A stretch of DNA of 64,000 nt from Paucisalibacillus globulus (GTDB taxonomy: Bacteria; Bacillota; Bacilli; Bacillales; Amphibacillaceae). Under the pieces are notes generated by a model. The model ran no database searches, was not told the origin of the DNA, and was given only the letters and a program-made list of their open reading frames with translations. Position numbers and translations under genes: made by a program. Numbering within the stretch: position 1 is the stretch's first letter; every line of letters starts with the position of its first letter. The stretch spans positions 138,877-202,876 of the forward strand of contig NZ_LT855385.1 of the NCBI RefSeq assembly GCF_900184735.1, written 5' to 3'. Of this stretch, positions 1 through 8,982 are shown in pieces.

Positions 1-260
1 CTCATCGTTTTGGTAGCATCGGAAATAGAAACTCCAGCATGTATTAATGTTGCATATTGTCTTAGAAATATAACAAAATCCTCATTTTTTATTTTTTTAT
101 TTAAAATGATTTCTTTATTCCAAGGCTTGGTTTCTTCAATACCTAATATAATAAAGCCTTCTTTTTCTAGTTGCTCTAGTGCGTCTTTCTTGGAATCTGC
201 ATCAATTTTCCCTTTAACTTTTTCTCCTGATAACCGCTTTCCAGTATATTGATAGTTCAT
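1..260 (-). CDS. pilC: PilC/GspF-family inner membrane platform protein (5' part only)
   Basis: Only the N-terminal 86 codons lie in the window; the gene continues past the left edge. Translation of the minus strand from the ATG at 258-260 begins MNYQYTGKRLSGEKVKGKID and includes FLRQYATLIHAGVSI near residues 65-80, which is the typical start of the first T2SSF domain of PilC/GspF proteins. These proteins form the inner-membrane platform on which the PilB and PilT motors act. The ATG follows directly on the stop codon of pilT, so the two are translationally linked in one pilus operon. The family call is firm; whether it is named PilC or GspF is a matter of convention. Confidence 0.85.
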   Translation of the reverse strand, partial: MNYQYTGKRLSGEKVKGKIDADSKKDALEQLEKEGFIILGIEETKPWNKEIILNKKIKNEDFVIFLRQYATLIHAGVSISDATKTM

Positions 261-1301
261 TTAGTAACCCCTTTCCTGCATAAAAGGAGCTGCTACTTCA
301 AATGAAATAATATCTTCTTGTAATAACCGCTTTAAATCCATTTCCAAGGTATGCATTCCTTGCTCTTTGGATGTTTGTAGCACATTCTGGACTTGATGGA
401 GTTTTTCATTACGAATTAGATTTTTAACAGCAGAAGTATTGATTAATACCTCGGTTGCTACTCTTCTCCCGGAGCCATCCTTTGTAATTAATAAACGCTG
501 TGAAATGACTGCCTTTAGTATGGAAGACAATTGAATTCTAATTTGTGTTTGTTGTTCAGCAGGAAACACATCAATAATCCTTTCGATTGTGGAGATAGCA
601 TCTGTCGTATGTAATGTCCCAAGTACTAAGTGACCTGTTTCAGCAGCAGTAACAGCCGTGGAAATCGTTTCTAAATCCCGCATTTCTCCAACTAGAATTA
701 CATCCGGATCTTGACGCAGACTCGCCCTAAGCCCTGAAACAAAACTGTTCGTATCAAAGCCCACTTCCCGTTGGTCAATAACAGATTGTTGGTGGGAGTG
801 CATATATTCAATCGGATCCTCTAGTGTAATAATGTGTTTAGGCATCGACTTATTCATAAAATCTATCATCGAAGCAAGTGTTGTACTTTTCCCGCTTCCA
901 GTAGGACCGGTAACTAGAATTAACCCTTGCGGCTGTTTGACGATTTCTTTTGCAATTGGCGGCAAATATAGTTCTTCTATAGAAGGAATTCTGGTTGGGA
1001 CTATCCGTATTGATAATGATAATTCACCACGTTGATAAAATGTATTGATTCGAAATCTAGATACACCATGAATTCCATAAGAAAAATCCAATTCTCGATT
1101 CTTTTCTAACTTGTCCCATAACTCACCCGGAATAATCTCTCTAACAATGTTAGTAGTATCTGATGGGTTTAATTTTTCCATATCTTGCTCGATAAGATTT
1201 CCATTCACACGGAAAATAGGGGCTTTCCCAATTGTTAAATGTACATCTGATGCCTGTTTATAGAATGCATCCTTTAACCATTGATCAAATAACTCTTTCA
1301 T
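261..1301 (-). CDS. pilT: Type IV pilus retraction ATPase PilT
   Basis: Secretion ATPase of 346 aa, the usual length for PilT. A PAS-like N-terminal domain (about 1-100) is followed by the RecA-like motor: Walker A GPTGSGKST at about 132-140, Asp box near 161-163, Walker B QDPDVILVGEMRD at about 198-209, and His box GHLVLGTLHTTDA at about 223-235. A sequence resembling the PilT AIRNLIRE retraction motif (AVKNLIRNEK) is seen near residue 295. PilT powers pilus retraction and twitching motility. It sits 13 bp after pilB and directly before pilC. PilT-type genes are usual in Clostridia but not part of the B. subtilis ComG system, so the locus suggests a true retractable pilus; that is inference. 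Confidence 0.93.
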   Translation of the reverse strand: MKELFDQWLKDAFYKQASDVHLTIGKAPIFRVNGNLIEQDMEKLNPSDTTNIVREIIPGELWDKLEKNRELDFSYGIHGVSRFRINTFYQRGELSLSIRIVPTRIPSIEELYLPPIAKEIVKQPQGLILVTGPTGSGKSTTLASMIDFMNKSMPKHIITLEDPIEYMHSHQQSVIDQREVGFDTNSFVSGLRASLRQDPDVILVGEMRDLETISTAVTAAETGHLVLGTLHTTDAISTIERIIDVFPAEQQTQIRIQLSSILKAVISQRLLITKDGSGRRVATEVLINTSAVKNLIRNEKLHQVQNVLQTSKEQGMHTLEMDLKRLLQEDIISFEVAAPFMQERGY

Positions 1302-1314
1302 AATTTTAGTCCCC

Positions 1315-2940
1315 CTATATACTTATTGAAACCTGCATAATCTCTTCCATAGTCGTTAAACCAGTTTGTATTTTTTTCAATCCATCATGGATCAAGAATT
1401 CCATACCTTCATTCTTTGCATACGTGCGAATATCAGCAATGGAACGTTGATTTAATAACATTCCTTTAATCGTTTCGTCTATGACTAATACCTCATGAAC
1501 CGCAATCCTACCTCTATATCCACGATGGTGACAGCTACTACAACCTTTACCATAGTAAACAGTATCAACGGTCATATTATTTTTAGAAAAAATATCTTTT
1601 TCCATCTCAGTTGGCTGTCTCTCAGTTAGGCAATCGCGGCAAATCTTTCGTACTAGACGTTGTGCAACAACACCGTTTAGTGAGGACACTACTAAATAAG
1701 GCTCTATGCCCATGTCAGTAAGTCTTGGAATTGCATCTAGGGCACTGTTTGTATGCAGCGTACTTAATACTAGATGACCGGTCAGGGAAGCACGAATTGC
1801 TATTTCAGCAGTCTCCTGATCACGTATTTCTCCAACCATAATAATATTTGGGTCTTGTCTTAAGATTGAACGTAAGCCTTCCGCAAATGTCAGGCCAACT
1901 GAACTATTAACCTGGACTTGGTTTACACCTTCCATTTGAAACTCCACCGGATCCTCAATCGTGACAATATTAACCGTTTCTTTATTCAAATCATTGATTG
2001 AAGCATATAATGTGGAGGTTTTTCCTGATCCTGTTGGTCCTGTTAATAATACCAATCCAGATGGTTGTGAAATTAACTGCCTATATTTCCTTTTATTTTG
2101 CTCAGAGAAATTTAACTCATTTAACTGCATTAAGGCATTATTTAAATCTAAAATACGAATTACTATTTTTTCACCATTGACAGTAGGTAGACTGGATATC
2201 CGTAAATCAACGGGTGTCACCCCTACAGTTGTTTTAATCCGACCATCTTGAGGTAAGCGTGTTTGGGTAATGTTTAGGTTTGCCAAGATTTTGATTCTAG
2301 CAATTAACGAATTCTGAAATTGTTTAGGTATTGTTTTCTCAGAACGTAATTGACCATCAATACGGTAGCGAACATGTACATGTTGCTCTTGAGGGTCAAT
2401 ATGAATATCACTTGCTTTAAGTTGAACACCAGTTGTTAGTATTTGATCAAGTGTATTAATGATTGGGGATTCATCATCATCTTCTAACACACTAGGATCT
2501 ATTCCGTCATCATTATTAAAGTAGTACCGATTTATGGCATATAAGATATCGTCTCTTGTTGCAATTACTGGTGATATACCTAATCCAGTTGATATCTCAA
2601 GGTCATCAATCACGTAGTAATCCATTGGATCGTTCATCGCAACCAATAATTCATTTTCCTGCATTCTTAGAGGCATTATGTGTTGCTCCTGCGCCATTTC
2701 CTTAGAGACAAATCCAAGTACTCTTTCATCTATTGGATATTGGTATAAAGAAACATGTGGTATACCTAATTGAAATTCAAGTACTTCTATTAATTGTCGC
2801 TCGGTAATGTACCCTCGCTCAAGTAGTGCATCCCCTAGTTTCTGATTGTTACTTTTATTTGTCAGTGTTTCATTTATTTGTTCTTCCGATACAAGACCTG
2901 CATCCTTTAACAAATCTCCTAAACGCTTCCGTGTCGGCAT
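1315..2940 (-). CDS. pilB: Type IV pilus/type II secretion assembly ATPase PilB (GspE family)
   Basis: Assembly ATPase of 541 aa. The N-terminal T2SSE_N domain (about 1-150) contains the typical LGDALLERGYITERQL segment. The motor domain has Walker A TGPTGSGKTST near residue 300, Walker B RQDPNIIMVGEIRD, and a His box GHLVLSTLHTNSA. A four-cysteine zinc site (CRDC and CSSC, about residues 430-470) is characteristic of PilB/GspE and absent from PilT. It drives pilin polymerisation at the inner membrane. The ATG overlaps the stop of the upstream minor pilin gene by one base (TAATG), so it is co-translated in the same minus-strand operon. Confidence 0.92.
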   Translation of the reverse strand: MPTRKRLGDLLKDAGLVSEEQINETLTNKSNNQKLGDALLERGYITERQLIEVLEFQLGIPHVSLYQYPIDERVLGFVSKEMAQEQHIMPLRMQENELLVAMNDPMDYYVIDDLEISTGLGISPVIATRDDILYAINRYYFNNDDGIDPSVLEDDDESPIINTLDQILTTGVQLKASDIHIDPQEQHVHVRYRIDGQLRSEKTIPKQFQNSLIARIKILANLNITQTRLPQDGRIKTTVGVTPVDLRISSLPTVNGEKIVIRILDLNNALMQLNELNFSEQNKRKYRQLISQPSGLVLLTGPTGSGKTSTLYASINDLNKETVNIVTIEDPVEFQMEGVNQVQVNSSVGLTFAEGLRSILRQDPNIIMVGEIRDQETAEIAIRASLTGHLVLSTLHTNSALDAIPRLTDMGIEPYLVVSSLNGVVAQRLVRKICRDCLTERQPTEMEKDIFSKNNMTVDTVYYGKGCSSCHHRGYRGRIAVHEVLVIDETIKGMLLNQRSIADIRTYAKNEGMEFLIHDGLKKIQTGLTTMEEIMQVSISI

Positions 2941-3368
2941 TAATTATCCCCACTTTCTAATTGGATCTTAATGGAAGATTGAATACTTTCTTTTTTCCCG
3001 TTGGCCTCCCCAAAACTAGTAAATTCAATAACAACTTCATTATCGGTTATACTAGTTGGTGCTTCACTTTCAATCCAAAACTTATGATTCACATCTAATT
3101 CAATCAGATTTAATTCCTGAATTGCTAAATTCTCAATTTGCTCTACATCGTTTATCGTGTCGGGGATAATAGAATCAATATATGTACGAAAATAATCGAC
3201 TCCCATTTGAGCAATCTGTTCAGCTACGATATTCTTTTCCATTGTTGTCACTTGTTTCGTAGTATTTGTTATTTGAAATAAAAGGGTCATGATAAATAAT
3301 AGCAATAATGTAATAATCATTAATGTCATAACCAGAGCTGCACCATATTCATTACTACGTTTTTTCAT
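2940..3368 (-). CDS. Minor pilin-like membrane protein (PilX N-terminal type)
   Basis: Predicted 142 aa. The start was placed at the ATG at 3368, preceded by TAGGTG with six-base spacing and one base after the stop of the upstream prepilin; an alternative GTG lies three codons upstream. Near the N-terminus the segment EYGAALVMTLMIITLLLLF is a hydrophobic helix preceded by a glycine, as in PilX-type minor pilins where GAALV follows the leader. The rest is soluble and probably outside the membrane. Its position between a classical prepilin and PilB suggests a minor pilin or pilus-initiation protein. No specific family name can be given from sequence alone. Confidence 0.7.
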   Translation of the reverse strand: MKKRSNEYGAALVMTLMIITLLLLFIMTLLFQITNTTKQVTTMEKNIVAEQIAQMGVDYFRTYIDSIIPDTINDVEQIENLAIQELNLIELDVNHKFWIESEAPTSITDNEVVIEFTSFGEANGKKESIQSSIKIQLESGDN

Positions 3369-3369
3369 T

Positions 3370-3762
3370 CTATTCACCTACATATGTATAGGATTGACTT
3401 AGTAATTTATTGTTTAAGTAGATTTTAATATTTGTTCTATATAGCTCCACCGTTTCTTCCTTGCAAAGAGTTAGCTTCACTTTAAATCTATTTTCCATAA
3501 ATTCTTTAGTAAAAGGTTCTCCCAGATTACATTCATTAATAGGTTGACTATTATAAAGTGAAGAATCTTCTTTTATATCATAAGCAATTTTACCTAGTAA
3601 ATTACTCGCAACCAATTCATCATCTGCTTGATTTGTCCATTGCATGATTTGAGGAAAAATCGGTAAAAAAATCACAATAATCATACCTAAAATTGCAATA
3701 GATGCTATAATTTCAATAAGGGTAAAACCGTCATTTGAATGGTTATCTATTTTGGAAAACAA
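3370..3762 (-). CDS. Type IV prepilin-like protein
   Basis: Protein of 130 aa with a class III signal: short hydrophilic leader ending in Gly, then FTLIEIIASIAILGMIIVIF (about residues 13-32). Phe follows the processing Gly and Glu is at mature position 5, the classical prepilin peptidase substrate. Two cysteines in the C-terminal half (NEC, LTLC) could pair. The start is a TTG with AAAGGA about ten bases upstream; no better ATG precedes the leader. It is the first visible gene of the minus-strand pilus operon and probably a pilin subunit or pseudopilin. Confidence 0.8.
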   Translation of the reverse strand: MFSKIDNHSNDGFTLIEIIASIAILGMIIVIFLPIFPQIMQWTNQADDELVASNLLGKIAYDIKEDSSLYNSQPINECNLGEPFTKEFMENRFKVKLTLCKEETVELYRTNIKIYLNNKLLSQSYTYVGE

Positions 3763-3824
3763 TAGAGTTCAATCCTTTTATGTGTATTTATACCTATTAT
3801 ATCATTCCTAGAGGAAGTGTATAT

Positions 3825-4637
3825 ATGAAAAAAAGTCATTTCAATAATGAGAAAGGGTTAACTCTTATAGAGTTACTAGGTGCTATTGGATTATTCGCAA
3901 TTGTAATAGTTCTCTCTGCCACTGCATTAACTCAAGCAATAGGTAATCAAGAGAAAGTCAGTCATAGTATTTCATTGAATAAAGAAATGAACTTAGCTAT
4001 TAATGATCTTCGTAATCAATATAAAGAAGGTATGGACAAAATTTGTATTTCAGACGTTGATATTCAATATACTTTTGAAAATGTACAAAATGGGACTTCC
4101 AATGGGAATTGTATAGAAGCTGATCCAGTGCAGGATACATTATCGTTTACACTAACTGCTTCAAATGGGAATAATCAAACAGAAATTAGTACTGCTTTTG
4201 AGAAAAAATCATTTTCCTATAGTGTAAATAGAGCCATTGGAGATAAGCCACCTAACGAGTTTACAGAAGAAGACGATATTTCGGGATGTATTTTTGAGGA
4301 CAATACACTATTTAATAAATACGTTAATATTTCAACCAATGGGAATCAAAATAAAGCAATATGTGACGGTGAATTTCTTTTTATGAAGAGTGTTGCCTTT
4401 TTTGGGGGATTGAATGTTTTTAACCATAACACTATTGTTGTGAATGAGAATATGTATGTGATTGGAAATAATTTATCCTTAAGTAATCATGTAAAGCTTG
4501 TAGTAAAGGGAAATCTTTATATTCAGGCAAATGAACAATATAAACCAAATGCAAGAATAGAGGTTCATGGGCAAGTTTGTAAAGTTGAAGATATTAATAA
4601 GATAAAATCATGTGAAATTGAGATTAATTGGAAATAG
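3825..4637 (+). CDS. Prepilin-like protein with beta-helix-like C-terminal region
   Basis: Start set at ATG 3825, preceded by GAGGAAG; 270 aa. It has a class III leader ending NEKG, then LTLIELLGAIGLFAIVIVL, so it is a prepilin peptidase substrate with Glu at mature position 5. The middle is acidic and Asn/Ser-rich. The last 100 residues show short alternating segments (TIVVNENMYVIG, NNLSLSNHVKLVV, KGNLYIQAN, ARIEVHGQV) reminiscent of right-handed beta-helix or bactofilin-like folds. Six cysteines lie after the leader and may form disulfides outside the cell. It is divergent from the pilus operon across only 62 bp, so the promoters are back to back. It may be a tip adhesin or non-polar pilin; that role is inference. 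Confidence 0.75.
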   Translation: MKKSHFNNEKGLTLIELLGAIGLFAIVIVLSATALTQAIGNQEKVSHSISLNKEMNLAINDLRNQYKEGMDKICISDVDIQYTFENVQNGTSNGNCIEADPVQDTLSFTLTASNGNNQTEISTAFEKKSFSYSVNRAIGDKPPNEFTEEDDISGCIFEDNTLFNKYVNISTNGNQNKAICDGEFLFMKSVAFFGGLNVFNHNTIVVNENMYVIGNNLSLSNHVKLVVKGNLYIQANEQYKPNARIEVHGQVCKVEDINKIKSCEIEINWK

Positions 4638-4670
4638 ATTTACCGAAAAATTTAATGACTAATATAAGAA

Positions 4671-4728
4671 GCCGCTGTTTGAACTGTACCCCAATTAAGG
4701 TTTTGTTCATGAAAAAGCGGCCTCTTTT
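4671..4728 (+). terminator. Possible terminator after the divergent prepilin gene
   Basis: GCCGCT (4671-4676) pairs with AGCGGC (4716-4721) followed by CTCTTTTAG. The loop is long (about 39 nt), so this is a weak call. The loop sequence resembles the tip of an IS3-type element (see rejected list). Confidence 0.3.
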
Positions 4729-4739
4729 AGTTTAGTTCT

Positions 4740-4946
4740 CTAATCGTAATATCCAGATACATTTAGTAACAAAATGCCAAAAATTACAACTATTAATCCA
4801 GCAATAAACACCACAACTACTGTCTTCTTCTCCTTAGTCCCATACCAAGCAGCTAAAGTCACAATAACCGTAAATAGTAAACCAAAAAATATCGAAGCTT
4901 TCGGATTTGTTGGTTGTATGAAATCATTCCAACTAATAAAATCCAT
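4740..4946 (-). CDS. Small two-helix membrane protein, unknown function
   Basis: Protein of 68 aa with a good ribosome binding site (AAGGAG, seven bases before ATG). Two hydrophobic helices are visible (about 18-35 and 44-62) separated by a short charged KEKK loop. It has no recognisable family. It stands alone between the prepilin gene and ytkL and ends in GYYD. Coding potential is supported by the RBS and the amphipathic loop pattern, not by homology. Confidence 0.6.
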   Translation of the reverse strand: MDFISWNDFIQPTNPKASIFFGLLFTVIVTLAAWYGTKEKKTVVVVFIAGLIVVIFGILLLNVSGYYD

Positions 4947-4984
4947 CTATTCACTCCTTATGGGTCATTACTACGGATTCAATC

Positions 4985-5665
4985 CTACAATTCTAATTTT
5001 TCACCAGGTCTCATAACCTTCCCTTGCCCGGAGCGCAATTTCTGAACAAACTCCTCCGGATCTTGTTCAATCACCGGGAATGTATTATAGTGAATCGGTA
5101 CTACTATTTTCGCATTCACCCATTCTGCCGCAACTGATGCATCTTCAGGACCCATGGTAAAGTTATCACCAATTGGGATAAATGCAAGGTCAATATCGTT
5201 CATTTCCCCGTACATCTTTAAATCTGTAAATAATGCCGTATCTCCTAAATGATAAATGGTTTTACCTTCAACAGTTAAAAGGATTCCCGATGGCATTCCA
5301 GTATAAATAATGGAACCATCCTCCTCAACGAATGATGAACCATGGAAAGCCTGAGTAAACTTTACCATTCCAAATTCAAAAACTCGCGAACCACCAATAT
5401 GCATATTATGAACCTTTACTCCTTTAGAGCCAATATAATCCGCCAGTTCATTTGGAGCAATTACTAATGCATCATTTCGCTTCGCAATTTCTACTGTGTC
5501 TCCTACATGATCATTGTGACCATGAGTCAATAATATGTAGTCAGCTTTTACTTCATCTTCTTTTAAATCACATAATCCATTCCCATTAATGAATGGATCA
5601 ATTAGTATTGTATGTTCCCCAGTTTCTACCTTTACAACTGAATGTCCATGATAAGATACTTTCAA
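4985..5665 (-). CDS. ytkL: Metal-dependent hydrolase, UPF0173 / YtkL family
   Basis: Metallo-beta-lactamase fold hydrolase of 226 aa. The start is taken as TTG at 5665 (protein begins [11 protein letters not shown] as in the family), preceded by AAAGGATGA at good spacing; in-frame ATGs further upstream lack an RBS. The metal-binding motif [10 protein letters not shown] lies at about residues 46-55 and further ligands are in HLGDTALF and the final PIHYNTFP segment. The substrate is not known. The gene lies near ald/ackA as in relatives. Confidence 0.9.
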   Translation of the reverse strand: MKVSYHGHSVVKVETGEHTILIDPFINGNGLCDLKEDEVKADYILLTHGHNDHVGDTVEIAKRNDALVIAPNELADYIGSKGVKVHNMHIGGSRVFEFGMVKFTQAFHGSSFVEEDGSIIYTGMPSGILLTVEGKTIYHLGDTALFTDLKMYGEMNDIDLAFIPIGDNFTMGPEDASVAAEWVNAKIVVPIHYNTFPVIEQDPEEFVQKLRSGQGKVMRPGEKLEL

Positions 5666-5740
5666 ATCAATCATCCTTTCATACATTTATCGTTCCTATT
5701 ATAGATTCTATATTTACACGAATATTCCTTTAATAAACAT

Positions 5741-5773
5741 AAAAAAAGGCAGCACGGGGTTCAATATGCTGCC
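5741..5773 (-). terminator. Rho-independent terminator of pspA
   Basis: Stem GGCAGCA (5748-5754) / TGCTGCC (5767-5773); on the minus strand the stem is followed by seven T. Confidence 0.85.
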
Positions 5774-5785
5774 TTGTCTATTTTC

Positions 5786-6451
5786 TTACTCTTTACCCAT
5801 TGCTTTCTTTAATGCTTCTAGCTCGTCATCCACATTAGAATCTAACTTTCTAAACTCGTCATCTAACGTACGGCTCTCCGTAGACAAATCCTCACTAGTC
5901 TCTGCTTCTGCTTCAAAACGCAGTACTTTTTCTTCCATACGTTCAAATCCACGTCTCGATTCATCCCCACCTATAGAGGACATGCTTCGATTAATCTTCG
6001 TTCGTGTTTGTGCGGACTCTGCACGTGCTTTTAATGAATCTTTCTTCAGATTCATTTCTTGGTATTCTCGCTTCATTTCATCAAGCTTACTTTTAAGTAT
6101 TTGGGAATCACTTTTAGCTTGCTCATAAGATTGTTGTAATAAGCTAGCTTGGTTCTCATATTCTTTCTTTTCTTGTAATGCACGTTTTGCTAACTCATCT
6201 TCCCCTGCTACTACTGCCTTTTCCGCTTGGGCCTGTCTCTTCTCGACCATAGCTTGTGCATCTTCTGCTTTACGTTTTAATATCTTCTCATTGGCAATTT
6301 GTTTTGCTACTGCCGCTTCTGCATCTCTTATATCTTCACCCATATCCCGTAAGAATTGGTCCAGCATTTTTACTGGATCCTCTGCTTTATCTAACATTGC
6401 ATTTAGTTCTGAACTTACTACTGTCTTCATTCGTTTGAAAAATTTAAACAT
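5786..6451 (-). CDS. pspA: PspA/IM30 (LiaH/Vipp1-like) membrane stress protein
   Basis: Protein of 221 aa, almost entirely coiled coil, beginning MFKFFKRMKTVVSSELNAML, with the family signature of an N-terminal amphipathic helix and DPVKMLDQFLRDM at about 27-39. PspA/IM30 proteins form large oligomeric rings or rods on stressed cytoplasmic membranes and protect membrane integrity. It is transcribed alone, ending in a strong terminator; the divergent neighbour is an M24 peptidase. B. subtilis has two paralogues (PspA and LiaH); neighbourhood alone does not decide which this is. No signal peptide, in agreement with a peripheral membrane protein. Confidence 0.9.
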   Translation of the reverse strand: MFKFFKRMKTVVSSELNAMLDKAEDPVKMLDQFLRDMGEDIRDAEAAVAKQIANEKILKRKAEDAQAMVEKRQAQAEKAVVAGEDELAKRALQEKKEYENQASLLQQSYEQAKSDSQILKSKLDEMKREYQEMNLKKDSLKARAESAQTRTKINRSMSSIGGDESRRGFERMEEKVLRFEAEAETSEDLSTESRTLDDEFRKLDSNVDDELEALKKAMGKE

Positions 6452-6588
6452 ACTAATTACCCTCCAATTATTTAAATTTTTAACGCGTTACCTTTCATAC
6501 GTAAATAAAACAAAATGGTTTCAAAAACTTCTCTGTTGTACAATATTTTTTTTAAAGTTTATAATGGATAGTAAATGAGGTGATATAT

Positions 6589-7686
6589 ATGTCTACAAGA
6601 ATTGAGGCATTACTAGAGGAACTTAGTACAAAACAACTAGAAAGCATATTGGTTACTTCTCCAGCAAATGTCTATTATTTAAGTAACTATTATACGGATC
6701 CACATGAGAGAGTGGTTGCTGTTTATGTTTCAACACATCATGAACCAGTCTTAATTCTTCCAGCTATGGAATCAGAAGATGCTAAAGCTGCTGGTTGGAA
6801 TTATTCTATGATTGATTATCATGATCACGAGGATCCTTGGGAATTATTTCTAGCATTTCTAAATAACTCAGGAAAAATACCTGAGACACTCGGCGTTGAA
6901 GAAGATAATCTAACTTTAAGCCGCTACAATAATATTAAAGAAATCTTACCTGATACAGACGTAAAACAGGCACAAGAACTGTTAGCATCTCTACGTGTCA
7001 TTAAAAATCAACAGGAATACGAATTGCTTAAAAAAGCTGCCGAACTTGCTGATTTCGGGGTTCAAACTGGGGTGAACGCTCTAAGAGAAGGCATTACGGA
7101 ACTTGAGGTTATTGCTGAGATTGAATATGAGCTTAAAAAACAAGGTGTTCAGTCCATGTCATTCTCTACTATGGTTTTATTTGGTCAAAAAGCAGCTTCT
7201 CCACATGGAACTCCAGGTGCAGCTAAATTACAGCCTGGTGATATGGTGTTATTCGATCTTGGCGTTATTTATGAGGGATATTGTTCAGATATCACAAGAA
7301 CTGTTGCCTTTAAATCTGTTAACGACGAACAAAAGAAGATTTATCAAACAGTACTAGAAGGGCAACTTAAAGCAATTGAAGCATCAAAAATTGGTACTGC
7401 AGTTGGAAACATTGATTTAGCAGCACGAGACCATATTGAAGCAAATGGATATGGTAAATACTTTAATCATCGCATTGGACATGGATTAGGTATTGAAACT
7501 CATGAATACCCTTCACTTCATGGAAAGAATACACTTCCTTTAGAAAAAGGAATGTGTTTTACCATTGAACCAGGCATCTATGTTCCAAAGACAGCGGGAG
7601 TCCGTATTGAAGATATGATTTTTGTAACAGAAAACGGCGCTGAAATATTAACCAAGTTTCCAAAAGAACTACAAATTATTAAATAA
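6589..7686 (+). CDS. M24 family Xaa-Pro dipeptidase/aminopeptidase
   Basis: Protein of 365 aa. Start chosen at ATG 6589 after GAGGTGA; the upstream in-frame GTG overlaps the RBS. An N-terminal creatinase-like domain (about 1-120) precedes the pita-bread catalytic domain. Expected metal ligands are visible: LFDLGVIYEGYCSDITRT (two Asp), GHGLGIETHEYP (His), FTIEPGIY (Glu) and GVRIEDM (Glu). Such enzymes cleave Xaa-Pro bonds and help recycle proline peptides. It is monocistronic, ending at a hairpin shared with convergent ald. Whether it acts on dipeptides (PepQ-like) or longer peptides cannot be told from sequence. Confidence 0.9.
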   Translation: MSTRIEALLEELSTKQLESILVTSPANVYYLSNYYTDPHERVVAVYVSTHHEPVLILPAMESEDAKAAGWNYSMIDYHDHEDPWELFLAFLNNSGKIPETLGVEEDNLTLSRYNNIKEILPDTDVKQAQELLASLRVIKNQQEYELLKKAAELADFGVQTGVNALREGITELEVIAEIEYELKKQGVQSMSFSTMVLFGQKAASPHGTPGAAKLQPGDMVLFDLGVIYEGYCSDITRTVAFKSVNDEQKKIYQTVLEGQLKAIEASKIGTAVGNIDLAARDHIEANGYGKYFNHRIGHGLGIETHEYPSLHGKNTLPLEKGMCFTIEPGIYVPKTAGVRIEDMIFVTENGAEILTKFPKELQIIK

Positions 7687-7692
7687 AAAAAC

Positions 7693-7723
7693 AAGGGGCA
7701 GACTATTTTGAAGTCTGCCCCTT
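7693..7723. terminator. Bidirectional terminator between M24 peptidase and ald
   Basis: Perfect 12-bp stem AAGGGGCAGACT / AGTCTGCCCCTT. The T-run is best on the minus strand (seven T), serving ald; on the plus strand only TTATAATT follows. Confidence 0.85.
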
Positions 7724-7727
7724 ATAA

Positions 7728-8843
7728 TTAGGCTAATAATTCCTCAGATTTTCTATATTCCAGCCCATGTGCAATCGCAACTGCCTCATAGGTCACATAA
7801 CCATCCAATGTATTAAGACCTTTTAATAATGCTGCATTACTTAGACATGCTTGCGCGTAGCCTTTATTAGCAATTTGAAGTGCATATGGAACGGTCACAT
7901 TCGTTAAACCAATTGTCGCTGTGCGAGGTACACCCCCAGGCATATTCGCAACAGAGTAATGAAGTACGCCATGTTTCGTAAATGTCGGGTTATCATGGGT
8001 AGTAATTCGATCACTTGTCTCAAAGATACCACCTTGGTCAATCGCAACATCTACAATAACAGACCCCTCAGACATCTGCTTAACCATTTCTTCTGTCACA
8101 AGTTTAGGTGCTTTTGCTCCTGGAATTAATACAGCTCCAATTACTAAATCAGATTGTGCAACACAATCTGCAATATTCATTGGGTTAGACATCATCGTGT
8201 TTACTGAAGAACCAAAAACATCATCCAAATAACGGAGTCTCTCAGGGCTTAAATCCAAAATCGTAACATTCGCTCCAAGACCTACTGCTATTTTGGCAGC
8301 GTTTGCTCCAACAACTCCTCCACCAATAACGGTTACATTGGCACGTTTTACCCCAGGTATTCCGGCAAGTAGTATCCCTTTACCACCTTTAGACTTTTCG
8401 AGGAACTGAGCACCGATTTGGGCAGCCATACGTCCTGCAACTTCACTCATTGGGGTTAGTAATGGTAATGTACGATTATCTAATTGTACCGTTTCATAAG
8501 CTAGTCCAACTACTTTTTTCTCCAATAGCACACGTGTTAATTCTGGTTCAGCAGCTAGATGTAAATATGTAAATAATATTTGACCTTCATAAAAATAATC
8601 ATATTCAGCTGGTAGTGGCTCTTTAACTTTCATAACCATTTCTTGCTTCCATGCTTCCTTTGCACTATCAACAATAAATGCACCAGCTTGAGTGTATTGC
8701 TCGTCCGTAAATCCGGAACCAAGACCTGCTGTAGTTTCTACATAAACTTCATGTCCTGCATTTGTTAAGGTTAATACCCCAGCGGGAGTGATAGCTACCC
8801 TATTTTCATTATTCTTTATCTCTTTTGGAACTCCTATCTTCAT
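7728..8843 (-). CDS. ald: Alanine dehydrogenase
   Basis: Protein of 371 aa starting [17 protein letters not shown], the canonical start of Ald; an in-frame ATG four codons upstream is too close to the AGAGGG site. The NAD-binding glycine motif [18 protein letters not shown] and catalytic residues in the region of [10 protein letters not shown] and HLAAEPELT are present. The enzyme reversibly deaminates L-alanine to pyruvate and ammonia with NAD, supplying carbon and nitrogen during growth on alanine and in sporulation. It is monocistronic with its own terminator. Confidence 0.95.
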   Translation of the reverse strand: MKIGVPKEIKNNENRVAITPAGVLTLTNAGHEVYVETTAGLGSGFTDEQYTQAGAFIVDSAKEAWKQEMVMKVKEPLPAEYDYFYEGQILFTYLHLAAEPELTRVLLEKKVVGLAYETVQLDNRTLPLLTPMSEVAGRMAAQIGAQFLEKSKGGKGILLAGIPGVKRANVTVIGGGVVGANAAKIAVGLGANVTILDLSPERLRYLDDVFGSSVNTMMSNPMNIADCVAQSDLVIGAVLIPGAKAPKLVTEEMVKQMSEGSVIVDVAIDQGGIFETSDRITTHDNPTFTKHGVLHYSVANMPGGVPRTATIGLTNVTVPYALQIANKGYAQACLSNAALLKGLNTLDGYVTYEAVAIAHGLEYRKSEELLA

Positions 8844-8937
8844 ATAGAACACCATCCCTCTTTATATGTAAGCACTTTCATTGTACCAAAAAATTTAAAA
8901 AGATACACTATTATAATCATATCGAATTAAATAAAAA

Positions 8938-8964
8938 CAATCTACCCCAATTTAGGGTAGATTG
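8938..8964 (-). terminator. Terminator of the small gene at 8983
   Basis: Ten-bp stem CAATCTACCC / GGGTAGATTG with a T-rich tract on the minus strand (TGTTTTTA). Confidence 0.8.
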
Positions 8965-8982
8965 TAGTTGGATGGGTAAATA

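Noticed and set aside
10..252. 80-codon frame on the plus strand at the left edge
   Set aside because: Opposite strand of the pilC start, which matches a known family and follows the pilT stop directly.
3735..3824. Upstream extension of the prepilin gene by 30 codons
   Set aside because: The extension lacks an RBS and would bury the class III leader; the ATG at 3825 has GAGGAAG and gives the normal leader length.
4676..4712. Possible IS3-type end (TGAACTGTACCCCAATTAAGG)
   Set aside because: Looks like the first bases of some IS150-group ends, but no second end or transposase remnant is present nearby.
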